Positions 37,101 through 47,037 of a stretch of DNA of 64,000 nt are shown in pieces; within the stretch, counting starts at the first letter, position 1, and each line of letters opens with the position of its first letter. The notes under the pieces were generated by a model, which had not been told where the DNA came from, did no database searches, and saw only the letters and a list, made by a program, of their open reading frames with translations. The DNA comes from Grammothele lineata (lineage: Eukaryota > Basidiomycota > Agaricomycetes > Polyporales > Polyporaceae): assembly GCA_002150815.3 (NCBI GenBank), contig NDFF03000370.1, forward strand, positions 558,001-622,000. The letters run 5' to 3'. A program made the position numbers and the translations under genes.

Positions 37101-39251
37101 AGAGGATCGGGAATGGCATATCCGGGGATGATAGATGTGAGGGCGTCTGCAATGGAAGAAGAGTCGAGCGGCGGCGCAGAGGGAAGCAAGGACACGAGCG
37201 CCTCGGTCGCACCATCTTTCCGAAGCCGCACCGCGACCTCATCCACACCGCCGACGCTGGCGATGGCTTCCTCGACGCTAGAAAGATCGAGCGCTACGGG
37301 GCAGCATGGGATGGGCTGTGAGAGCGGTGCGTTCTTGTCCGAGGCGGACGCTTCGTAATGGCGGGCAATCACGGCCGTCTCGTCCGTGAGAGTCGCCAAG
37401 CCTAGACGCTCCGCGAGCTTAATCCGCAGCGGCTTTCCGGCGTTGTTCTTCGGAAGATCTTCCATGTATACAATCGCAAAGGGCCATTTCGACGGGTGAA
37501 GCTGAACCTTGAGCAAGTCGAGCAGCTCGTGGAGGCCGATACGGGGGGTGCCTGGAACAGGGACGACGACGACACCGATGGTCTCCTGAAGGACGTCGTG
37601 AGAGACGGAGAACGCGATAGTGGCCTTAACGCGGTGTTTCGCCACGGACGAAATAGCCTCCTCGATCTCGAAGGGAGAGATGACCTCGCCGCCCTTGTTA
37701 ATGATCTCCTTCGAGCGACCGGTGATGTAGAGGTAGCCATCTTCGTCCATGTAGCCGCAATCGCCAGAGTCAAACCATCCCTCCGACGTGAACGCGGAAG
37801 TGTCCAGGGGGACACCGGGGCTAATCTCGTACCCCTCGAACGTCGGAATTCCGCGAACACACACGGCTCCGGTGGAACCTCGCGGAAGCTCGCGTTCAAC
37901 GTTTGAAGGGTCGCGAATGGATAGATGAGGTCCGCATGCGACGCCCGAACAGCCGGGGCGATCTAGCTGGTACGAGGTCGGTGGCGACGCGATGGGCATG
38001 CACTCGGTCATTCCGTACGACGGGAGAACGATGCTGCCAAAAGTCTCCTTGAGCTGTTGAGCAAGCGACGGGAGGAGACCACCGGCCGCGTTGGCGATCA
38101 TGCGGATCCGCGTGTCGCGAGATGGCGTGACCGATACGGGCATGGATCCCAAAATAGCGTGATGCATGGTTGGGGCAGCGTAGTACCTGGTTCAGGTCGT
38201 GAGCACCGTGTGCGCTGTACGTTCGCGGGGGCTAAATCTTACCAGGTCGCTCCACGAGCCATGACTATAGGCCAGAACGCGGTGCTATCGAAGCCCGGGC
38301 ACATGATAGCGCTGCCGCCAGAGAAGACCGGCGCCCAAAGGTTCCGCACGATACCGCCGACATGGAACAGCGGCATCATGTTCACTGACAATAGTGGTTT
38401 CATTAGCTTGACTGTTCCGACAGTAAACGTCGCGACATGCACTTACTGTTCACATCGTCCGAACGGAGGTCCCATGATTTGATAACTGCGCATGTGCCGA
38501 CGATGAGGGAGCGAAGTGTGTAGGGCACGACCTGCGACAAGCCGAACAACGTCGGTAATAGGCTCTTGGCAGAAATATGTTACAGGGTCCGTACCTTCTT
38601 CTTTCCGCTCGTTCCCGAAGTATGAAGCACAAGGGACTGGTCTTCAAGGCCGTGCGGACGCGAAGGGAACAAACTCGGTTGTGCGACGACGTCCCAATCC
38701 TCCGCATCCTCCACGTTCCCCATGGGCGACACGTCGAACAGACCGGCTGGCCCGTTGTCCCGGGCCTGCAAGAAGATGACCTCGCACCGGAGTTCGTCCC
38801 TCAGCCGACCGAGCTCAAGCCTTTCGCTCGCATCCGAGGTCGTGAGAATCGCCTTCGCCCCCAAGCGCTTTGCGTCTTCGCTCAGCTCTCCCGCGGTACA
38901 TCCGGCGTTCACCGGAGCGCACGTGTGGTAAGCCGACACTGCGAGTAGTGCGACTGCGTTCTCCGGGCTAGTAGGGAGAACGACCATGACCCTGTCGTTC
39001 GGGCCAAGCCGCTCATGAAGACCGGAGGTGGGAAGGGCAAAGTTGGATACAAAGCGACGAAGCGCGGCATGGGTTAGTGGCTGGCGAGTGGTGTCGGGAG
39101 ACCAGAGAACGGGAGCATCGGTAGTACAGAGGCAGTCGAGGAGAGTGCGAACCCGGCCCGAGTCGGTAACGGCGTCCGCGAGTTGCTCGCCGAGAGAGGC
39201 GGCTGGTGAAGGTGCGGGAAGACCCGCGAGAAAGGACAGTGGGATCGACAT
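34105..39251 (-). CDS. NRPS-like synthetase: adenylation, thiolation, Pls/PosA-type membrane terminal region
   Basis: About 1600-residue single-module synthetase. Start MSIPLSFLAGLPAPSPAASL at 39251. Adenylation domain, roughly residues 1-650: A3 LHTSGTSGKKK, MPLFHVGGIVRNLWAPVFSG, A5 LPSYGMTECMPIASPP, A7/A8 YITGRSKEIINKGGEVISPF and the catalytic Lys region LPKNNAGKPLRIKLAERL. Carrier domain near residue 700: DSDFFLLGGNSLLLGRLAHL with the phosphopantetheine Ser. Then a membrane region with several helix clusters (SLLVQAIPLVFLYPLKAAF, FVAGPIILLVKIAAYVPWFA, FFVFPYIMLVAINITVAIV, FVATLTLQAIVAMLWAIG) alternating with hexapeptide-like repeats (ARIGKDVYIDPKARLGEYDL, AKVGKRVYWPGSGVYCPDPE, KVGRDCAIFAGGRVGLMTEP). 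This order matches Pls/PosA-type synthetases, whose bacterial prototype makes epsilon-poly-L-lysine. A last exon adds a coiled coil (DELEDEKRQLDRKIEDHQRE). The product is not predictable from sequence. Confidence 0.9.
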
Positions 39252-41157
39252 GAAAAAATGTCGTCGGAGGGGAAAGGGTATAGAAAGGAGACGGGCCCGC
39301 GAGGCGACGCGACTTCACGAGGGAGCAGGCGATTTGCGACGCGGCCTATTTAACGAATGTTGCAGGCGAACAGCATCTCCGGATAGATAATATTTCTACT
39401 CCGCAAATGTGATAACTAACACGGTACGGGCTTGACCGTGAGTGCTTCTTCGAGCTAGCGAAGTCGGAGGTCAGCGCTCGTGGAGATCGAGACTACGAAT
39501 CTAACGAGATCGACTTACCGGTGTACCGGGAGTGGATGAACCAGCACACCGGCGATAAGGGGGAGAGAAGCGATGGGAGAGTGGAGTTGGTTGTCCTCGG
39601 TGACCTGCAACCCGAGCGGAAGCGCGTAGAGGGCGATGCGAAGGCCGCAGTCATCGGGTTGGTCCCAATGAAATCCGCCCGTGGTCTTGAGCTACTAGCG
39701 CTGCGGAGGACCCTGCAAAGACCATCAATTGTGATTCGTTTCCTGCGCACATTCGCGCGTCTGGGAATCCCGCTCAGTAAAGCAGAGCTAAGCAGTGATG
39801 ACTTCCCCGAAGTCTGCAAGGGCCGAGTAAGTAACGCGTGAGCTCCGCCAGTGACGGGGAAACCTGGTGACGCACGTTCTCATTGACGCGTCGGCAAGGA
39901 GTCTGACAGAACCGATGAGCAGCATGCAAGGCCGGCGGCCCATCAAAACCCCTCGTGTAAACGACTTCCGCGACGGGAGAGTAGGCGCACGGGCGATCGT
40001 ATCACAAGTGGGTGACAGAGTACTGATCGTAGGACGAGATCTCGACGAGAAATTTACAGTACGTTGCTGCGATACCGTGACAGAATCGCGCTGCCCTCGT
40101 GGCGAAAACCGCTTTGCCGGAGATAGGCATGCGAGGTACTTGTTAGGGGGTTGAGAGTGCTCCAAGGACGCATGCGCGCGGAAGCAGCGAGAAGACACCC
40201 CAAGTATGCTCCGAAAGCCTGACCTGACGACGATAACTCGGGTCAATATCAAGCATGAAGGGATGCGAGAGAGGGCGCGTCGAGAGAAGTGAAGGAAGCA
40301 TACGACGCGCGCGACGACGCGCGAGCCGGGCGGCGACTTGCGTTAGAGCGCTGAGTAGCGCTGGGCGGCTGCTCCCGCGTAACCGGGACGCGTCGACGGA
40401 TGACGCGGGGACAGCCACAGATCTCGTTCTCCCGTGGATAGACGAGCCATCGCGGCCCCTCCCTGCCACACCCGCGCACCACTCGGGCTTGGCATTACTC
40501 AATCACCCCGGACGCCCGGCCCCCTCGTCCAGCTTGAAGCCGTTTCCCCGGTCTTTCTCGTCCTCTCCGCCACGCTCCTGCCCCCGGACATCCCGAGTGT
40601 CGTCCGGCGTGGCGCCATCGAGCACGTCTCCGTCCCGCCCGAGAGCCCGCCGCGCATGTGTCTAGAGGAGACCGCGAACTCTGCACCATCGCTTAGATGG
40701 GCGATGTCGGAAGCTGATGCTCCACTCTGACGCTGCGGATGCGAATACCGCTAGCGAATCATGGACGGAAATGCAGAGGGCAGTCGTCCGCTGCGCAAAA
40801 CAGATATGCGGCAATTAAGCGGAGACAGCATATGTTATCGTCCAAACCGTCTGCACAGTACAGCCCACGGGGTTCCGTCAACATGCACCGGGTACAAAAG
40901 CCCGGGCTAAGACGGAAGCACTTTTGCGTGCAGGACAGCCTCGAGCCCAGAAGAACAACACCACGCACCGTGCATGTGCCAGACAACGCGCACTTGCGGC
41001 CCCCGAACGTTGTGAACCCATCGTTGAGATGGACCAGCACACCGGTATCAAGTACGCGCGCGTGTGAGGGCAACTTCGAATTGCAATAACGTGCTAGTTG
41101 CTGCAACAACCCAGGCTCCGGACAGACATATGGGTGGGAAGAGGTGGTATGGCATAC
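39252..41157. other. Unresolved region: possible eroded or unmodelled gene
   Basis: 1.9 kb with no complete gene that I can support. The left end holds the NRPS-like promoter (a TATA-like taaata on the minus strand near 39347-39353). Between 39.5 and 40.15 kb the minus strand has protein-like, GC3-rich fragments in one or two frames, for example KAVFATRAARFCHGIAATYC, FLVEISSYDQYSVTHL, then after a stop EVVYTRGFDGPPALHAAHRF, and further on GGFHWDQPDDCGLRIALYAL and PLGLQVTEDNQLHSPIASPL with a good donor (gtaagt) after it. Near 40.5-40.73 kb a plus-strand frame reads AVSPVFLVLSATLLPPDIPS. Stops and frame changes separate these. It may be a decayed gene, a multi-intron gene or chance in GC-rich DNA. 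Confidence 0.35.
39347..39353 (-). promoter_or_regulatory. TATA-like element of the NRPS-like gene
   Basis: On the minus strand ttaaata, about 96 bases before the start codon at 39251, with a C/T-rich stretch between. The motif is weak and the call rests on position. Confidence 0.35.
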
Positions 41158-41952
41158 TCAACTAAGATACCAGAACATCGCGTACCCTCCCAGGAGGCAG
41201 AGGAGAATCTTCATTTGCGGGTCGAGACCTTGCAAAATTGCGAGGCCGCCGCCATCGACTCCACCCCCAGTGGAGGAGCCACCTCCAAGAGTCTGGCCAC
41301 GGCCGGAGAATGCACCGGAGGCGCCGCCGCCGCTTCCGCCCGAGGAAAGACGACGGACGGCATCCTCGAGAGCCCTGAGAATAACGCAGATTCATACGAT
41401 GCTCAGAGTTCTCAACATTTTGTGCGCTTACCCTTTGTTCGCACCGCGAATTCGCTCTACCTCTGCAGAACCCTTGAGAAATACGAACGTAGGCCTTACG
41501 TACATCGGGGTTAACATCCTCTAAAGCCTCTACCGGCAAAACTCACATAGCAGAGATGCGGTACCGCCCCGAGACGTCTGATGCTTGGTCCACGTCAACC
41601 TTGAGGAAATTGACGGTCGGATATTGCTTGGCCAGTGCTTCGAAGGTTGGCGCGATCATATGACACGGACCACACCTTTCATATGTTCAGCGTCCACTCT
41701 CCTGCTCGAGCGGGCATATTACCAGGTGGCATGGAAGTCAATGACCTGATGTAGGTTGTATAAACACATGGATGAATACGCTCTAGATGAATGGGAACTG
41801 ACAGAGAGCTTGTCCTTGGACTTGGACAAGATGCCGTCCAGCTGACTGGTATTCTGGATGTGGGTTATAGACATGGCTCTTGAGAGTGTCGTAGAGTGCC
41901 TGGGAAGTTGACGAGAGACAAGAGAAGGTCGGACGAGGGTACGGAGTAACAT
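41158..41952 (-). CDS. Thioredoxin with N-terminal presequence and C-terminal membrane anchor
   Basis: Thioredoxin-fold disulfide reductase. The start at 41952 gives MLLRTLVRPSLVSRQLPRHS, then TTLSRAMSITHIQNTSQLDG: a basic, hydroxylated leader like a mitochondrial presequence. After an intron, VIDFHATW joins to CGPCHMIAPTFEALAKQYPT, so the WCGPC active site is itself formed across a splice site. Next come VNFLKVDVDQASDVSGRYRI and SAM joined to PTFVFLKGSAEVERIRGANK with the cis-Pro (MPTFVF). The last exon is unusual: ALEDAVRRLSSGGSGGG, a Gly/Ser-rich linker, then GLAILQGLDPQMKILLCLLG and GYAMFWYLS, a terminal hydrophobic helix. This predicts a membrane-tethered thioredoxin, perhaps in a mitochondrial or other inner membrane. 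Divergent from histone H4, 266 bp apart. Confidence 0.9.
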
Positions 41953-42218
41953 CGCAACTGCGACCGGCGTGTGCTCAGGGCACTGCAGGCTGCCTCGACC
42001 GTGACGTGCTCGCTCTCATACGAGCGTCTATTCTAACGCGCCTTCTCGATCACGTGAACACCAAACAGGAACAAACGCGTCAAGCATACAGTCAACGAAC
42101 GCGTTCGACATGGCTTGTCTTGCAACCACCACCACCTACATATCTCTGAGCTTCTGTCTTTGCGACAGCCCTAGCAAACACTTCCTACTCTCCCACTCAA
42201 CTCGAGTATCTTATCATC

Positions 42219-42895
<677 letters not shown>

Positions 42896-42935
42896 TGAAT
42901 ATCATATGACGTCATGGTTGATCGGAACATGCGAT

Positions 42936-44809
42936 CTACTGTGAGAAAGTGGCGTTGGCTCGGAGACGGGCGAGTGCCTCGGTGAGGTCGTCGTCGACGT
43001 TGTGCCCCCAGACCGGGACCCACATATTCTGCAAATCCTTGCACAATCCTTCAGTCGTGCCACCACTGGGTCCGCGATAATGGTAAGTGGACCCCGCGCG
43101 GAAGCTTGCCTCCCAAACTGCCTCAGCGCGGCGACGGCGCACGAACGAATAAGCTTCGATCACACGCTATCAATGGTGTCAGCTCTATTCAGATTGCGTA
43201 CAGGCTCCGGGAGTTCAATATAGCGCTCACCGGGACGTTGCCCAAATCGGTCTCGGGATGACTGAGGAGGCGCACTAGCAACAGAGCATCTTCGATCCCT
43301 TGTCCAGCTCCCGCTCCCAGGTGGGGCAGCATACCATGGGCCTGGGCAGAGAATGTAAAATAATTTGAGTTAGTGCCCCACTAGAACCCCCGGAAATTTT
43401 CGGCGCGAAGGCAAGCAGTCGGGAAGGCAAAGAATAAGCACGCACCGCATCGCCGAGGACGGCCACGCGCCCGTTGGAGTAGTTCTCCAACGGTGGGTGG
43501 ACGACGTGCATGTACCACCGGAGCGTCTTCTCGGGCATGCAGCCCACGAGGGCGCGCACGTCCGGCCCAAACCCGTTGAATTCTCGCTGCAGCTCTTCCC
43601 GCGCTATCTGATCAACCCACGCGCTGCCCTCCGGTAGTCCGTGCGCTCCCATGGGGACGTCGTACCGCGCCGACACGGCGGCAACGTTAATCTAGGGTGC
43701 CACCGGTGCCATTATCAGCATTAAGGCCAACCTGTATAACGTGCCGCGACTACGGCACAACGCGTGCACGCACCAGTTCTCCATTCTTGATGGGGACGAC
43801 GATGATATGCTATTGCGGGGCCAATATGGGTAAGCACAGAAGCGCGAGAGGGTTCTGCGGGCGGACCAAGGTCCGCTTTCTCTCACCTTGTCCGGCCCGA
43901 GAAAACAGAGCGGGCGGTTTGCGAGCTGGATCTTGAACCCGGCGGCCTTCAGAACGGGGGCGGGGATCAGGCCGCGATACGCCACCTGGCCGCTGTAAAC
44001 TGCGCTCTGTGAGGCGCCAATGCCAGCGCCAGTGACGTAGTCGCGGACCACACTCTTGATGCCGTCCGCGCCGAGGACGATGTCCGTCTCGTGGGTCGTG
44101 CCGTCCTGGAAATGTACGAGGAGGCGCTCGGGGTTAGCGGGCGAGTGCGTAACCCTGGTGCAGCGTTTGTTGAAGTGCGTTCTTTGTGGGTCCACCGAAC
44201 CTACAAGGGCCTCCAGGAATAGAGCGCTGCGGGTATCATGTATGAGTTAGTGTACCAGCATACAGCCGAGACAGCAAATGCTCCACTCACCGATGCATGC
44301 TAATACTGGCATCACCAGGGGCGGGCGGGTACTAGGGGAAAACGTGGCTCAGATGGGATCTCAAGCAAATATAGGTAGTGGACGCACATCGTAGATGAGT
44401 TTGTGGTCCCCCAGCCCAGAATAGAACAAGAAGCCTTTGGAGTCGTAGTCGGTCGGATTAATCTTTCCGATCACTGCCTCGAAGAGGCCCAATGCTTTCA
44501 GAGCCTGCACAGCATTCGCGCCTGGACATAAATACATTAGGCTCTCCGAGTTCGTTTGAGCGTACGCGGTGCAAACGCGATGAACAAAGATAGAACTCGC
44601 GTACCCAATCCGATTGACGCACCAACCTCGCCAAAGGCGGCCTTCAGGTACAGCATAAGTCCGCGTTGTTCAGACATTCAAAGAAAACATACCGCGGCCT
44701 CAAAAACATTAACTGAAATACCAGCCTTCTGTAGAGCAGCCGCGGCGGCTAGACCGCACACGCCTCCGCCTACAATGGCCACTTGGAAAGTCTTCGTGGG
44801 CTGCGACAT
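42936..44809 (-). CDS. FAD-dependent aromatic monooxygenase (salicylate hydroxylase-like)
   Basis: Flavin monooxygenase of the PHBH/salicylate hydroxylase group, likely acting on aromatic or heteroaromatic acids with NAD(P)H and O2. Start MSQPTKTFQVAIVGGGVCGL at 44809 contains the FAD-binding GxGxxG. Further exons give AFGEVGASIGLG, GANAVQALKALGLFEAVIGK, LLVHFQDGTTHETDIVLGAD and GIKSVVRDYVTGAGIG (the DG motif), AVYSGQVAYRGLIPAPVLKA and GRVAVLGDA joined to AHGMLPHLGAGAGQGIEDAL (the second FAD motif GD). The C-terminus is RANATFSQ. Eight or more exons with short introns; the part near 43.7-43.85 kb is the least certain. The substrate cannot be told. Divergent from the kelch gene. Confidence 0.9.
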
Positions 44810-45529
44810 TGGGAGTTGGAAGCGGATGTCAGATGTGTTTGAGGATGGGATGAGTCAATGATGCTTACGCCTCCACTGTTTCCAGGTCTTTTAAACCACC
44901 CTTTGCCGTCTTGTAATCGGCAGGAAGAGATGAAAGGACTGACGTAGACGTAGCGGCAACGGCAGAGAGTTTGTAATGAGTCAATTGAGATGTGTCAGCG
45001 TCACACCCACGCCTGTCAGTTTGTGGTGAGTCAGCGTGATTTGACGACAGCATGTCTGCAACTCTGCAATGCTCAGATGTGCGAAGTGCGGAACGTTAGT
45101 TCGTGAACTTGATGTCCAGGAAGAGCGACACAGCGGACGCGCAGTTGGAAGATGCGCGCCGAATGCGGCCAGCGGAGGCTTGTGATCCTAACAAAAACAA
45201 ACAACGAATATCGCGCTGTCGGATTTGGCCGTGAGCTCCGCCTGTATATATTGAAAAGCCGCAAACTCTCTAGCTCGGGCGCACTCAGACGAGTTGACCG
45301 CGCGGGTCGTGCGAGAGGCAGTCCGCGCTATGTACTGCGCTGATGTATCTGATTATAGGATCATGGTCTCCAAGAAGCCACGTCGATAAGCCGTTTCCAC
45401 CTTGCATTCTCTCTAGTTCCTCTCATTCCTGGGACTATTCTTCCCCCGACTCTCGCCCAATCGCCGCCGCCACCTCCTCCTGCGCCGACAGCCTAGGCGG
45501 TCTAGAAGTGCAAGTTCACCAATTCAACG
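44810..45529. promoter_or_regulatory. Divergent intergenic region, FAD monooxygenase / kelch gene
   Basis: About 720 bp between divergent starts. A tatata run at 45245-45250 is a possible TATA element for the kelch gene, but it lies 280 bases from its start codon. No gene seen. Confidence 0.4.
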
Positions 45530-46818
45530 ATGGCCCAAGCGCACTGGTTTCTTCTCTCCAAGACCCCCTTCCTCGCGCGCTCGTCGCATACCATCGCAGT
45601 TACCGATGCCGGCCTCCTCGTCGTTTACGCCGGCGAGCTCGCCCCTCGCACGCCGGTAGACACCGGCACGAGTCGCGACACCACGCCAAGAGGCACACTC
45701 CACGTCTTTGATCTCGCGAAGAGCGTCCTCTCGCAAGGATGGCGAATGCTGACCCCAGACCCCTCGGCTCACGTCGCACCCGACGCGCTCCCCGAGCCTC
45801 GGGTGGGAGCCGCCGCAGTCTGGCACGACGGCGCGCTCTTCGTGTGGGGCGGTCGCGGAGGGAAAGACATGGCCCCTCTCGACGCGCACCAAACAGGCGT
45901 GTGGAAGGCCACGTTCACGGTACTCGGAAAGGGGACGCAGCAGTCGGTACTGTGGGAGCGTATCGTGGCCGCGAACGAAGACCAAGCACCCCCATCGCGG
46001 AGCTACCATACGTCGGTGGTGCACAAGGTGAGTGGACACAGTTTGAGTAGCCACACTGCTCTTCATGTCTCTGCAGGGCCGCATTTACGTCCATGCGGGC
46101 TGCCCCCAAAGCGGCAGGCTCAGCACGCTGCACGCATACGACCTCGCAACGAACGAATGGAAGGCCCTCGCGTCCGCCCCAGAGCCGGGTCGTGGTGGCA
46201 CCGCGCTGGTCGCGACTACCATCGCGGGTGAGACCGACGTCCTCCTGCGCTACGGTGGTACGTCCTTCGCTTCTCCTCTCCTCCTTCACCTTGAGCACCA
46301 ACCTCAACGCCGCCGCCTCCGCGCACCCAGGGTTCTGCGGGCGCGAGCTCCCCTCCGCCGCGGGCGAACTCGACGTGTACGTCATCTCCGAGGACAAGTG
46401 GGTCACCGTCCAGCCCGTCGCAGACAGCGCGCACGGCTCGCCAGGCCCGCGCTCTGTGCACGGGTTCGCCCCGTTCCGATCGCCGACGCCCGGGCTCGAT
46501 CACGCGCTCGCGGTGCTCTATCATGGGGAGAGCGCGCCGGCGGCGGACGGCCATGCGGGTGCGGGCGACTTCCTGGACGACGTCTGGATACTTTCCAAGG
46601 GCGACGACTCGTCCGACGACTGGGACATCCGCAATGGCTGGGCGTGGCACCGGCTCGAGGTTACCGGCGACGAGGAGCACGACCCGCCAGAGGGCCGTGG
46701 CTGGTTCCCATCTGCGTCGTGGCTTGATGCGGCGGGTCACACACAAGCGGTGATGTTTGGTGGGCTGCTCTCCTCCAACGAGCGCACGGACGAGCTTTGG
46801 GAGCTCGAGATCAACTGA
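45530..46818 (+). CDS. Kelch-repeat beta-propeller protein
   Basis: Protein of about 390 residues with galactose-oxidase/kelch beta-propeller repeats. Start MAQAHWFLLSKTPFLARSSH at 45530. Repeat blocks show the usual Gly-Gly and spaced aromatic pattern: PEPRVGAAAVWHDGALFVWG with GRGGKDMAPL, PPSRSYHTSVVHKGRIYVHA, LSTLHAYDLATNEWKALASA, TDVLLRYGGFCGRELP, LDVYVISEDKWVTVQPVAD and GDFLDDVWILSKG, then WFPSASWLDAAGHTQAVMFG with GLLSSNERTDELWELEIN closing the propeller. Two short introns, near 46029 and 46259. No signal peptide or catalytic radical-copper residues are evident, so a binding or scaffold role is more likely than oxidase activity. Specific function unknown. Confidence 0.88.
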
Positions 46819-47037
46819 TGAACGCCTTTCATCTACCTGTCTCCGCCTTCTGCACGTGGGTATCCATACGACTGTGGAGCGCATGCATAGCAGTTGGCAC
46901 GATACGGACCGATAGTAGTACCGGAGTACGTTGAATTGGTATATGGGTACTGTACGAGATGTAGGAGTATCGGCCAGCGGCAATTAATTTATACGTTCCG
47001 ATCTTCATTGTCGGAGTAGACGGATCACTACGGACCA

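Noticed and set aside
40495..40730. Possible helicase fragment (LVLSATLLPPDIPS)
   Set aside because: The match to an SAT-like helicase motif is short, no Walker A or DEAD box was found nearby, and the opposite strand is equally open.
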